From positions 1-39,216 of the forward strand of contig CAMNSB010000005.1 in assembly GCA_946554325.1 (NCBI GenBank): a stretch of 39,216 nucleotides of DNA, read 5' to 3'. The notes beneath the pieces are model-generated. The model was given only the letters and a program-made list of their open reading frames with translations. It made no database searches and had not been told where the DNA came from. The position numbers and the translations under genes were made by a program. Origin of the DNA: an uncultured Mycoplasmatota bacterium. Lineage in GTDB: Bacteria; Bacillota_I; Bacilli_A; RF39; UBA660. Shown here in pieces: positions 17,115 through 25,792 of this stretch; position 1 is the stretch's first letter; each line of letters opens with the position of its first letter.

Positions 17115-18613
17115 AAAGAAAAAATAAAAATATACCATTACGAAATGTAGTATCAAGTGTACTCTTGCAACTAGTCACAATAATTAGTGGATTTATAATT
17201 CCCAAAATAATTCTTTCTGTCTTTTCTTCTGAGGTAAATGGACTAGTATCATCCCTCAATCAATTTCTAAATTATATTAGCTTATTAGAGGGAGGTCTAG
17301 CAGGTGTGGTGATGGCTAGACTGTATCAACCACTAGCACAAAACGATCATAATAAAATGAGTTCCATTGTAAAGACCACCAAGAACTTTTATCATCGTAT
17401 TTCCATCATCTTTATCATTTACACGATTTTCTTATCCATTATCTATCCACTCGTTGTAAAAACTTCATTTTCTTTCTCCTATGTATTTACACTCTCTATT
17501 ATCTTATCGATAACACTATTTGTACAATACAATTTTTCTCTGGCATTAAGACTATTATTACAAGCAGATAAAAAGGTATATATTGTCTCATTTACTCAGA
17601 CAGTATTAACAATATGTAATATTATTCTATTTTACATATTATCAAAGTTTTTTCCAAATATTCACTTTTTAAAGTTAGTCTCTGCAATTATCTTCTTACT
17701 ACAACCAATCATCTATAACATCTATATTAATAAACATTATAAGCTAGATAAAGAAGCAAAAGAAGATGATAGTCTAACCAAAAGTAGATGGGATGGCCTT
17801 GCCATTAATGTCGCAGCTTTCATTCATAATAGTACAGATATTGCCATATTAACTATTTTTACCAATCTAAAGATTGTATCAGTATATTCCATCTATTCAT
17901 TAGTAACAATGGGACTAAAAAAAGTAATCACTTCTATTTCAGCAGGAATTAACCCAAGTATAGGACACTTATATGCAAAAGGAGATAAAAAAGCATTAAA
18001 TGAAAAATTTGAACTATATGAATTTATTATTTTCTTTATTACCTTTTTTATATTTACAGTAGGAGGCTTACTAATTACAGATTTTGTACTACTTTATACA
18101 AGAAATATAACAGATATTAACTATAATGAACCAATATTTGGTATTCTAATTATTTTAGCAGAAATGATCTTTTGTTTAAGGGAACCCTATGTATCTATTG
18201 CATATACTGCCAACAAGTTTAAAGACATGAAAAAAGCCGCTTACTTAGAAGCAATAATAAATATTATAGTATCTATCATTTTAGTAAGAAACTTTGGTCT
18301 TATAGGAGTAGCAGTAGGAACAATATTATCACTATTATATCGAACTTTATATCATGTAGTATATTTAAAAGACCATATTCTAAATCGAAACATCTTAGAA
18401 TTTGTAAAAAAGATACTATTATTTGCAACCCTATCTATGATTGGAATCATAATATGCAACAGGTGTTTTACGAATACGATAAATACAGCACGTGATTTTA
18501 TAAAAAGTGGTATGATATATTCAACAATTATAATAACTTTATATTTAATAGGATGTATGATATTTTATCGCAAAGATTTAGAAGATTGTAAGAAAATGAT
18601 AATAAAAAAATAA
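17111..18613 (+). CDS. Wzx-type polysaccharide flippase (MOP superfamily)
   Basis: Flips undecaprenyl-linked repeat units across the membrane. 500 residues with about 12-14 hydrophobic segments. The N-terminus NVVSSVLLQLVTIISGFIIPKIILSVFSSEVNGLVSSLNQFLNYISLLEGGL is characteristic of the polysaccharide-biosynthesis branch of the MOP superfamily. A central cytoplasmic loop (LDKEAKEDDSLTKSRWDG) precedes the second half, and GLIGVAVGTILSLLYRTLYHVVYL lies near residue 400. It overlaps licD by 4 bases. Confidence 0.93.
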   Translation: MKRKNKNIPLRNVVSSVLLQLVTIISGFIIPKIILSVFSSEVNGLVSSLNQFLNYISLLEGGLAGVVMARLYQPLAQNDHNKMSSIVKTTKNFYHRISIIFIIYTIFLSIIYPLVVKTSFSFSYVFTLSIILSITLFVQYNFSLALRLLLQADKKVYIVSFTQTVLTICNIILFYILSKFFPNIHFLKLVSAIIFLLQPIIYNIYINKHYKLDKEAKEDDSLTKSRWDGLAINVAAFIHNSTDIAILTIFTNLKIVSVYSIYSLVTMGLKKVITSISAGINPSIGHLYAKGDKKALNEKFELYEFIIFFITFFIFTVGGLLITDFVLLYTRNITDINYNEPIFGILIILAEMIFCLREPYVSIAYTANKFKDMKKAAYLEAIINIIVSIILVRNFGLIGVAVGTILSLLYRTLYHVVYLKDHILNRNILEFVKKILLFATLSMIGIIICNRCFTNTINTARDFIKSGMIYSTIIITLYLIGCMIFYRKDLEDCKKMIIKK

Positions 18614-18625
18614 GGAGAAGGTTTT

Positions 18626-20032
18626 ATGTTAAAAAGAATCAATAAAATATTATGTAGTGTAACACTACTAATTACTTTCATATTTTGGATACTACTTGTA
18701 TTACTGGATATTCTACCAACTCTATATCTTGTAGTGTTAAGTATCCTATTGTTTATAATCTGTTTTCTATTTTGTTTATTCGCTGTAAAAGGCAAAAAAA
18801 GCATCCCACTTTTCATAAGTATCTTAATAGAAATACTAATAAATATAGTCCTTTTATTTGCAGGTAGTAAAGTATATGAGACCAATGATTTTCTACACAA
18901 ATTAAGTAAAACCAAACAGGAAGAAATGTATTACTATGTAATAGTAAAAAAAAAGAGCAGTTATAAAAAAATAAAAGATTTAAATAATAAGACTTTAGCA
19001 ACCTATTTTGTAAATGATAATAATAAGGAACAAGTGCTTGAAAAACTAAACGATAAAGTCCAAGTATTAGAAAAGAAATATAATAATCTATCCACACTAG
19101 GAAATGACTTATTACAAAATAAAGTAGATGCGATATTAGTAAATGACTTTAATAAAAATCGTCTAGAAGAAACAAAAGACTTTAAAGAGAAAACAAAAGT
19201 AATTCATACCATAAAAATTCCTCTAAAAAATAAAGTAGAAGTAAAAAACGTAGATATCACAAAAGAACCATTCTCAGTCTACATTAGTGGAATTGATACT
19301 TCTGGACCTATTAATACAGTATCGCGAAGCGATGTAAACATAGTAGTAACAGTAAATCCTAAAACACATGAGATTTTATTAACTAGTATACCAAGAGACT
19401 ATTATGTATCTCTTCATGGAATAGATGGACCAAAAGACAAACTAACCCATGCTGGACTTTATGGAATAAATATGTCAGTAGAGACAATAGAAGATTTACT
19501 AAGTATGGAAATTGACGATTATATTAGAGTAAACTTTGATACATTAGTGAGTGTAGTAGATAAAGTTGGTGGAGTAGATGTCTATTCAGATATGGATTTT
19601 AAAACCTATAAAGGGTATTATTTCAAAAAAGGTTATAATCATTTAGATGGCAAAAAGGCATTAGCATTTTCAAGGGAACGAAAAGTCTTTGCTGAAGGAG
19701 ATAGAAAAAGAGGAGAACATCAAGAAGAAGTCATTCGTGCAATCATTAATAAGATAACTTCTTCTAAAGTCATGCTTACTAATTACTCATCGATTCTAAA
19801 TAGCCTAGAAAATACTTTTGAAACATCGGTATCGACAAGCGAAATAAAAAGTTTTGTCAAAATGCAACTAGAAGAGATGCCAAGTTGGGATATTAAAGCT
19901 CTAAACTTAGATGGAGTAGGAAGTAGTGCCTATACGTATTCCATTCCAAATGAAAATCTCTATGTAATGCTCCCAGATGAAGAAACTGTAAAAAAGGCAA
20001 GTGAGACAATTCAAAATTTAAAAAATAAATAG
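18626..20032 (+). CDS. LCP (LytR-CpsA-Psr) family glycopolymer ligase with three N-terminal membrane segments
   Basis: Attaches the finished undecaprenyl-linked glycopolymer to peptidoglycan outside the cell. 468 residues. Three hydrophobic segments (~6-28, 31-52, 56-77) resemble pneumococcal CpsA topology. An extracellular accessory region (~95-205) resembles a solute-binding fold (KKIKDLNNKTLATYFV, KVDAILVNDF). The LCP core starts near 217 with YISGIDTSG, then SRSDVNIVVTVNPKTHEILLTSIPRDYYV, KLTHAGLYG, VNFDTLVSVVDKVGGVDVYSD and AFSRERKVFAEGDRKRGEHQEEVI. The key Asp and Arg residues of the polyprenyl-phosphate pocket are present. The RBS AAGGAGAAGG is strong and the gene closes the capsule operon. 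Confidence 0.94.
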   Translation: MLKRINKILCSVTLLITFIFWILLVLLDILPTLYLVVLSILLFIICFLFCLFAVKGKKSIPLFISILIEILINIVLLFAGSKVYETNDFLHKLSKTKQEEMYYYVIVKKKSSYKKIKDLNNKTLATYFVNDNNKEQVLEKLNDKVQVLEKKYNNLSTLGNDLLQNKVDAILVNDFNKNRLEETKDFKEKTKVIHTIKIPLKNKVEVKNVDITKEPFSVYISGIDTSGPINTVSRSDVNIVVTVNPKTHEILLTSIPRDYYVSLHGIDGPKDKLTHAGLYGINMSVETIEDLLSMEIDDYIRVNFDTLVSVVDKVGGVDVYSDMDFKTYKGYYFKKGYNHLDGKKALAFSRERKVFAEGDRKRGEHQEEVIRAIINKITSSKVMLTNYSSILNSLENTFETSVSTSEIKSFVKMQLEEMPSWDIKALNLDGVGSSAYTYSIPNENLYVMLPDEETVKKASETIQNLKNK

Positions 20033-20048
20033 TAAAGCAAAAAAAAAT

Positions 20049-20077
20049 TTGTAATTAAAATAATACCTTGATATAAT
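20049..20077 (+). promoter_or_regulatory. Promoter for the 219-aa membrane protein gene
   Basis: TTGTAA (20049-20054), a 17-base spacer, and perfect TATAAT (20072-20077), 23 bases before ATG 20101. No hairpin terminator is seen between the LCP stop codon and this promoter, so read-through from the capsule operon is also possible. Confidence 0.65.
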
Positions 20078-20100
20078 AAAGAAAAGTAAAGGTGATAGTA

Positions 20101-20757
20101 ATGTTTTCATGGAAAAAAGATAAATTAAAAAATGTAGAAACAGAAAATATTAATGAAATAGACTTAGAAACCAAAGAAGAAAAAAAAATATTTAAGATTT
20201 TAAATATACTTTTGATTGTTATATTAGTAGTAGCAACATTAATATCTGTAGATATCATTTTAGTAAGTAAATATCAAAAAGGACCATTTTTTGCCATTCG
20301 TACTAATGTATATAAAGATGGAGGGACCAAAGTATATTATGGTCTTGGATATAAGGTAATTAAATATCATCAAGTAGTAGGAAGAAGAGATTGGCAAGTT
20401 GGATTCTGGACAATGAAATATAATATTAAACCAACTTCTGTATCTACTCTAGATTTAGCATTAGAATTAAGAAACAATCCTAAGAAGTCCTTTGAAAAAT
20501 ATCAGAAAAAATTTCTAAAAGTAGAAGGAAAGATTTATAAAATAAATACGAAGAAAAAAGAATTAACGTTGAGATATTTGGATGAAGATAAGAAATATAG
20601 TTTAGATGTAGTTTGTTCAATGGAAAAAAACAATAAAAAACTAAAGAAGAAAGATAATATTGAAGTAATTGGAACAGTAGATGCTTATACAGTAAGAGAT
20701 AGTAAAGAGAAAGATTCCATTAACACATTAAAAATGACTCATTGCTTTGCAAAATAA
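20101..20757 (+). CDS. Single-pass membrane protein with possible OB-fold C-terminal domain, unknown function
   Basis: The track start (GTG 20092) lies within the AAAGGTGA ribosome-binding site; ATG 20101 is preferred and gives 218 residues. A charged cytoplasmic N-terminus (~1-31) is followed by one membrane helix (~33-54). The extracellular part has GPFFAIRTNVYKDGGTKVYYGLGYKVIKYH, a block I have seen in small Bacillota membrane proteins and lipoproteins of unknown function. The last ~75 residues (FLKVEGKIYKINTKKKELTLRYLDEDKKY ... NIEVIGTVDAYTV) have the strand pattern of a tRNA_anti-like/OB fold; this is inference. It has its own promoter and terminator, so it is a monocistronic unit. Confidence 0.75.
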   Translation: MFSWKKDKLKNVETENINEIDLETKEEKKIFKILNILLIVILVVATLISVDIILVSKYQKGPFFAIRTNVYKDGGTKVYYGLGYKVIKYHQVVGRRDWQVGFWTMKYNIKPTSVSTLDLALELRNNPKKSFEKYQKKFLKVEGKIYKINTKKKELTLRYLDEDKKYSLDVVCSMEKNNKKLKKKDNIEVIGTVDAYTVRDSKEKDSINTLKMTHCFAK

Positions 20758-20804
20758 AATAGTAAACTTATGAAACTTGTAAATTGCCAATATTTATGTT
20801 TATG

Positions 20805-20851
20805 AAAACTAGAAATTAGTCTTACGAAAAGATATTTTCTAGTCTTTTTTT
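20805..20851 (+). terminator. Rho-independent terminator
   Basis: ACTAGAAA (20808-20815) pairs with TTTCTAGT (20836-20843), followed by CTTTTTTT. It ends the single-gene transcript and separates it from the decayed accessory patch downstream. Confidence 0.7.
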
Positions 20852-20935
20852 ACCCTAAATTTATAAAAAGACTCATTTGCATTTCCTTTTTCTTTTTAGT
20901 AAACTTGCAAAAAGCAAAGAAAGAAGGTGTAGAAC

Positions 20936-21867
20936 TTGAAAAAAAGTATGAGTGAACTAATCAAGATCAGAGACAAATTAAAAGAGGAAGGAAAGGTAAT
21001 CCCTGCTACTTTTGATGCTATGTTTAAAGAGGTAATGAAAGGATGTCCTAATTATTTAGCAGATATTTTATATCAAGTTACAGGACTAAATAAAGAAATG
21101 ATTTTAAAACATATGGAGATTCAAGACACAGAACATGGGATTAGTCATATTCTAGAAAAAAGAAAAAGAAGTGATGTAATTATCAAAGTAAAAAATAATG
21201 TTTTGAATTTAGAGATGAATATCGAGTTTTATAAAGGACTATATGAGAAAAATGAAGCATACTTAAGACGAGTGGGTAGTGAAATGATAAAAATAGGACA
21301 AGATTATAAGTATAAAAAACCAATTCAAATTAGTTTTGATAATTTTGCCCCTTTGGAAAAAAGTATGATGATCTTATTATGGAGTTTCGGATTATGGATA
21401 CCAAACATCATATAGTAGAAGTGGAAGATTATGTCAAATATCATATTAACCTAGCGAAAATATGCAAAAAATATTATAATAGAGAACAAAGAGATACTCT
21501 CACCAAACTAGAAAAAGAACTGTTAATATTAGTACTAGATGAAATTAGTGAGATAAAAGAAATTAGTAAAGGAGATAGTGAACTAATGGAAGCAGGTAAA
21601 AAAATTGAAGATATGTCATTTGATATTAATATGATAGGACTTTATGATGAGGAAGAAGATAGAAAGATTACGGATTATTTAAAAACACAGTATAAATTAG
21701 AACTTGCTGAAGAAGAGGGCTTAAAACGTGGAATGGAAAAAGGGATAGAAAAAGGCAAGAAGCAAAGTAAAATAGAAATTGCAAAAAAATTAAAAGAAAG
21801 TGATGTTGGATTTGAAATCATAGTGAAAACAACAGGCTTAACAAAAGAAGAAATCAAAAAGTTATAG
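20936..21867 (+). pseudogene. Frameshifted Rpn-family nuclease / PDDEXK transposase-like protein
   Basis: Two track ORFs (20936-21415 and 21379-21867) are the halves of one gene of ~310 codons. The start is TTG 20936 behind AAGAAGGTG. The N-terminal half has FDAMFKEVMKG and the PD-(D/E)XK core KRSDVIIKVKNNVLNLEMNIEF. The frame breaks at the A6 run 21357-21362. Restoring one A gives FAPLEKKYDDLIMEFRIMDTKHHIVEVEDYVKYHINLAKI, which reads as one continuous Rpn-family sequence. The C-terminus has the usual GMEKGIEKGKKQSKIEIAKKLKESG-type coiled tail. The run is not a canonical -1 slippery heptamer in this frame (A AAA AGT), so loss of one A is the simpler reading. An assembly error cannot be excluded. 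Confidence 0.85.
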
Positions 21868-21892
21868 AAGTTAGAAATACAGGAGAAGAAAA

Positions 21893-22720
21893 ATGACAAT
21901 ATTAGAAGAGTGGAAAGAAAAAATGATAGAAGACAAAACTTTTCATACTTTTTATAGAGTTCAAGGTGGACTAAGTTATGAAAAATTTTCTCTAAATGAA
22001 AAAGCAGTCGTATATAATTCCAAAGAAAAATATACATACTTTTCAGAAAGTAGAGAGCATCATCAATATTATAAAACAAAAAGAATTGACCAATTAGTCT
22101 TAAGAAATGATGATCCAATGCAAAAACGAGATTATTTAGCAACGAATTCCCTTTATGTATATAGGTATCAGTTACCAAGAATCAAAGAAAATTTTAAAAG
22201 TATGGAAGCAAATAGAGTAAATATAAAGTGTTTCTCATTCTATTTTTTAGAAGATGCCTTTCAACTAATAAAAGAAAATAGTGTTTATTATATGAAAAGA
22301 ATAGTAGATAATATTCCTAGAAGAGTAGATATAAAAGTAAATGGAGGAGGGTATGGACTAAATGATGAATGGTTAAGACTTTTCTATTTATCTACCTTTA
22401 TGACAGAAATTATTTCAATTGAAAAAGAAGATATAGAAATATATTTATCTAAACTTTCATACCTTTTAAGCAGTGAAATAGAAATTGGTAATGAACAAAA
22501 AAGGAGAATGATTATCTCCAGTCATCTCTCTTCTCCATTTACTAAATATGAATTAATGGATACTCTTGAAAATATTGTAGAAAAAGGACTCACCATTCCT
22601 AATAGCACTTTACAAAAAAGACCAAGACAAGTAATCAAAACATTTGTAAAAAGTTATGAAAATAAAAGAGAAGAAGCAAAAAGATGGTTGGATAATAGAA
22701 TGAACAAAAAATATAAATAA
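21893..22720 (+). CDS. Hypothetical protein, 275 aa
   Basis: Intact frame with AGGAGAAG upstream of ATG 21893, 25 bases after the Rpn pseudogene. No signal peptide or membrane segment is visible. The protein is charged and Tyr/Lys-rich, with blocks such as FYRVQGGLSYEKFSLNEKAVVYNSKEKYTYF, RRVDIKVNGGGYGLNDEWLRLFYLSTFM and a Lys/Arg-rich C-terminal helix ending RWLDNRMNKKYK. I do not recognise the family. It lies between two broken genes, so it is probably part of the same accessory patch. Confidence 0.65.
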   Translation: MTILEEWKEKMIEDKTFHTFYRVQGGLSYEKFSLNEKAVVYNSKEKYTYFSESREHHQYYKTKRIDQLVLRNDDPMQKRDYLATNSLYVYRYQLPRIKENFKSMEANRVNIKCFSFYFLEDAFQLIKENSVYYMKRIVDNIPRRVDIKVNGGGYGLNDEWLRLFYLSTFMTEIISIEKEDIEIYLSKLSYLLSSEIEIGNEQKRRMIISSHLSSPFTKYELMDTLENIVEKGLTIPNSTLQKRPRQVIKTFVKSYENKREEAKRWLDNRMNKKYK

Positions 22721-22830
22721 AGGTAAGGATTCGAAACATTGGAAGTGGATACTTAATTTTTTCTTTTGTGGATGAATGTAGAAGAATCATAATATAATAT
22801 AGAAAACATAAAAGAAAGAACGGTGACATA

Positions 22831-23473
22831 ATGAAAATAAATATCATATGACCAAAGAAGATAATATATTTTTTGCAAAAAGAAAATTGATTGACAATAT
22901 TTACAAAAGTGCAAATCTAGAAGGAATTGCTATAACATTCGCGGACACTTATTCTTTTATGAATAATGTAAATACAGAAAATATTTCGATAGATGATATG
23001 TTAAAATTAAAGGGATTAAAAGATGGTTGGGAATATATTTTAAATAAAGTAGATGAGGAGTTAACACTGGATTACATAAAAAAATTCATTTTGAAGTTTG
23101 CAAAGGACAAAAACTTGGAGATTTTAGAGATAAAGGAGTTGGGATTACTGGAACAGATTGGAGACCAAAACTACCGAGTGAATGCGATTATGAAAGTGAG
23201 TTAAAAGAAATTCTTTCCATTGCAAGTGACTTAGACAGATGTATCAGTATATTCTGCTGGACTCAAAGAAGCCAGATGTTTTTAGATGGAAATAAGGAAG
23301 TAGCAAACTTAATCACCAATAAAGAAATGATAAAGTATGGGCAAGGGATTATTTCAATTCCAGTAGAAAAAATAGGAGAGTATTTTACCAAACTAATAAA
23401 ATACTATGAAACAAATAATATAAAAGATTTAAAATTATGGATTTATGAAAATTGTATAGATGGAATTAATTAA
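22831..23473 (+). pseudogene. Degenerate Fic/Doc-family protein (frameshifted, catalytic loop altered)
   Basis: Fic proteins AMPylate or otherwise modify target proteins. The N-terminal part is FFAKRKLIDNIYKSANLEGIAITFADTYSFM with GLKDGWEYILNKVDEELTLDYI. Near 23126 the frame shifts by -1. Adding one A gives NLEILRDKGVGITGTDWRPKLP, an excellent Fic sequence, and then CDYESELKEILSIASDLDRCISIFCWTQRSQMFLDGNK in the frame missing from the track. The catalytic region reads SQMFLDGNKEVANLI, so the arginine of GNKR is Glu. A second one-base loss probably follows the start: ATG 22831 behind CGGTGA stops after six codons, whereas one added A yields MKINNHMTKEDNIFF. Two lesions plus the R-to-E change argue for real decay. 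Confidence 0.85.
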
Positions 23474-23486
23474 AAAAAAGGAGAAT

Positions 23487-23615
23487 ATAAAAAGGAATCA
23501 AAATCAAGATACGATAGGAACAAAGCCAGTTTTGAATTTGCCTAAATTAGAACCAATACTTATATCAGATAAAACTTGGAAGGGTTCGGAAAAGAGCTCT
23601 TTAGTAAAAAAATAA
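23487..23615 (+). pseudogene. Small ORF remnant downstream of the Fic gene, no proper start codon
   Basis: A ~42-codon open stretch reads IKRNQNQDTIGTKPVLNLPKLEPILISDKTWKGSEKSSLVKK and stops at 23613-23615. AAAAAGGAG lies just before an ATA where a start would be expected, so an ATG-to-ATA change is possible. The tail of the product (VLNLPKLEPILISDKTW) looks protein-like rather than random. It may be the former small partner of the Fic protein, which is inference from position only. Confidence 0.35.
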
Positions 23616-23621
23616 TATAGT

Positions 23622-23651
23622 AACTGTTGTGTAAAAACACAGTTTTTTTTG
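23622..23651 (+). terminator. Rho-independent terminator
   Basis: AACTGT (23622-23627) pairs with ACAGTT (23639-23644) and runs into an uninterrupted T-tract. An alternative inner stem TGTGT/ACACA is also possible. It closes the accessory patch before the cupin-gatCAB transcript. Confidence 0.7.
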
Positions 23652-23676
23652 TGAGATAAAAAAATAACATAAATTA

Positions 23677-23705
23677 TTAGAAATAACCTGTTTATGTGGT
23701 ATAAT
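23677..23705 (+). promoter_or_regulatory. Extended -10 promoter for the cupin-gatCAB unit
   Basis: TATAAT at 23700-23705 is preceded by TGG, giving TGnTATAAT. The -35 position 17 bases upstream is a weak TTAGAA (23677-23682), which an extended -10 can tolerate. It lies ~50 bases upstream of the cupin start. Confidence 0.55.
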
Positions 23706-23754
23706 ACAAAAGAAAAAGATGTAGCATAATTTTCTTAAGAGAATGTGATAAGAT

Positions 23755-24033
23755 TTGATAGATATAGGTTATTCTATGGTAAGAACTCATCTAAATGGCA
23801 AACATCCTTTTATGAAAAACATTTCTTCAAATAGAACTTATTATTTATTGGAGGGCAGTGCTACATTTATACTAGAAGAAGAAAAAATAAAAATAGAAAA
23901 AGGAGAAATGCTTGTCATTCCCAAGAATACAAAATATGCATTTTATGGAAAGTTTGACGCAATATTAGTAGATTGTCCCACATTTAATCCAAAAGATGAT
24001 ATAATTTATAAAGAAGAATTAAAAAATGAGTAA
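23755..24033 (+). CDS. Small cupin-domain protein
   Basis: 92 residues with the cupin pattern: YYLLEGSATFILEEEKIKIEKGEMLVIPKNTKYAFYGKFDAILVDCPTF. Here GEMLVIPKNTKY is the conserved G.....P.....H motif region, with the final metal-binding position not a histidine, so metal binding is doubtful. The start is uncertain: TTG 23755 is the only initiator that keeps the full domain, and the in-frame ATG 23743 is followed at once by TGA. It ends 11 bases before gatC with no terminator, so it is probably co-transcribed. The ligand is unknown. Confidence 0.7.
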   Translation: MIDIGYSMVRTHLNGKHPFMKNISSNRTYYLLEGSATFILEEEKIKIEKGEMLVIPKNTKYAFYGKFDAILVDCPTFNPKDDIIYKEELKNE

Positions 24034-24044
24034 AGGAGAAAATT

Positions 24045-24341
24045 ATGGAAGATAAATTATCGAAAGAAGAAGTGATGCATGTCGCGTCCCTTGCCAAAAT
24101 TAAAATAGATGAAAAGGATATTGAAAAATATCAAGTAGAACTGAAAAAATTATTAAATGATGTAGAACATATTCACGATATCAAAGGATATGATGATGAG
24201 ATTTTAATTACCCCAACAGAAGAAGTTTGCAAACTAAGATGCGACGAGGAAGAAAAGATGTTATCCCCAGAGGAAGTATTAAAAAATGTTCCTCGTCATA
24301 ATGGAAATTATATAGAAGTGCCGGTGGTTATCAATGAGTAG
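24045..24341 (+). CDS. gatC: Asp-tRNA(Asn)/Glu-tRNA(Gln) amidotransferase subunit C
   Basis: Small subunit that clamps GatA to GatB in the tRNA-dependent amidotransferase. 98 residues, normal length. Motifs are LSKEEVMHVASLAKIKIDEKDIEKYQVELKKLL near the N-terminus and the extended C-terminal tail NVPRHNGNYIEVPVVI. The RBS is AAAGGAG. It overlaps gatA by 8 bases, which supports translational coupling. Confidence 0.96.
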   Translation: MEDKLSKEEVMHVASLAKIKIDEKDIEKYQVELKKLLNDVEHIHDIKGYDDEILITPTEEVCKLRCDEEEKMLSPEEVLKNVPRHNGNYIEVPVVINE

Positions 24342-25791
24342 ATATTTAGAAAAAAGTGTACTAGAGTTACACGAATTATTAAAGAAAAAAGAAATTAGTC
24401 CCAAAGACTTAGTAGAAGAAGCATTCACCCGAATAGAGGAAAATAAAGAGTACAATGCTTATATTACACTAAACAAAGAAAAAGCTTTAGAAGAAGCGAA
24501 AGAACTAGAACATATTCCTTTTGAAGAAGATAATTTATTATTTGGCCTACCAATTGCCGTAAAGGATAATATCATAACAAAGGATTTAAGAACAACTTGT
24601 GCATCCCACATCTTAGATAACTTTATGCCGATTTACGATGCAACAGTAGTAGAAAAACTAAAAGCATCCCACATGATTATCATTGGAAAGACCAATATGG
24701 ATGAGTTTGCTATGGGCTCAAGTAGTAGAACAAGTTATTTTGGTGCCCCAAAAAACGCTTGGAATAAAGAAAAAATCACGGGAGGGTCTAGCGGAGGAAG
24801 TGCTGCAACCGTTTCTCTTCGTGATGTACCGTTTGCACTAGGAAGTGATACTGGAGGAAGCATTAGACAACCTGCAAGCTATACAGGAATCGTTGGAATG
24901 AAACCAACGTATGGAAGAGTTTCTCGCTATGGACTAGTGGCCTTTGCTTCCAGTCTAGATCAAATAGGACCAATGACTAAAAATGTTTATGAAAATGCCC
25001 TTTTATTAAATGCTATTGTAGGACGCGATGACAAAGACTTAACTTCCTCTCATAAAGAACAAGAGGACTTTACAAGACTGATTGGTGCTAGCATAGAAGG
25101 AATGAAAGTAGCAGTGCCAAACTACTTTATGAGTGACATTGTAAATGAAGAAATAAAAGAAAAAATAAAAGAAAGCTTAGAGATATTAAAAAGTGCAGGA
25201 GTGACTATAGACTTTGTAGATATCCCATATCTAGAAAATGCCGTAACCTTATATCAAATTATTGCAATGGGAGAAGCAAGTAGTAATCTCGCACGCTTTG
25301 ATGGAGTTCGTTATGGACATGCGAAAGAAAATCCAGAAAGTATAGATAATTTGTACTATGGAACAAGAGAAGAAGGCTTTGGAGAAGAAGTAAAACGTCG
25401 TATTATGGTAGGTTCCTACCTGCTAAGTGGAGAAAATGCCAAAGAGTATTACAATAAAGCATTATCCATTCGTGATGACATGAGAAAAGCCCTCTTAGAT
25501 ACATTAAAAGAGTATGATTTTATTTTAGGACCAACGACCACAACCACCGCTTATAATTTGACTGACCCAATGGATGATCCATCCAAAAGCTTTATGGATG
25601 ATGTTCTAGTAATTCCTGTCAATATGGCGGGACTCCCTGGTCTAAATATTCCAGTAGGGTTTGATAAGGAAAAAATGCCAATAGGACTTCATATCATAGG
25701 CGCTCCATTTGAAGAAGCAAAAATGTACTCTCTTGCATCTTACCTAGAAGAAAAACTAAATCTAAACCTAAATCCGAAAGGAGAAGAGTAA
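24334..25791 (+). CDS. gatA: Asp-tRNA(Asn)/Glu-tRNA(Gln) amidotransferase subunit A
   Basis: Amidase subunit that frees ammonia from glutamine to convert Glu-tRNA(Gln) or Asp-tRNA(Asn) into the amidated forms. 485 residues, normal for the family. The Ser-cisSer-Lys triad is in place: the Lys in LPIAVKDNI (~78), the Ser in KITGGSSGGSAA (~150) and the nucleophile Ser in GSDTGGSIRQPAS (~175). The segment GRVSRYGLVAFASSLDQIGP is also typical. Its presence suggests the lineage lacks a glutaminyl- or asparaginyl-tRNA synthetase, which cannot be checked in this window. Confidence 0.98.
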   Translation: MSRYLEKSVLELHELLKKKEISPKDLVEEAFTRIEENKEYNAYITLNKEKALEEAKELEHIPFEEDNLLFGLPIAVKDNIITKDLRTTCASHILDNFMPIYDATVVEKLKASHMIIIGKTNMDEFAMGSSSRTSYFGAPKNAWNKEKITGGSSGGSAATVSLRDVPFALGSDTGGSIRQPASYTGIVGMKPTYGRVSRYGLVAFASSLDQIGPMTKNVYENALLLNAIVGRDDKDLTSSHKEQEDFTRLIGASIEGMKVAVPNYFMSDIVNEEIKEKIKESLEILKSAGVTIDFVDIPYLENAVTLYQIIAMGEASSNLARFDGVRYGHAKENPESIDNLYYGTREEGFGEEVKRRIMVGSYLLSGENAKEYYNKALSIRDDMRKALLDTLKEYDFILGPTTTTTAYNLTDPMDDPSKSFMDDVLVIPVNMAGLPGLNIPVGFDKEKMPIGLHIIGAPFEEAKMYSLASYLEEKLNLNLNPKGEE

Positions 25792-25792
25792 C

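Noticed and set aside
21356-21364. Programmed -1 frameshift in the Rpn gene
   Set aside because: In the reading frame the run is A AAA AGT, not a canonical slippery heptamer, and other neighbouring genes have similar one-base losses; mutation is simpler.
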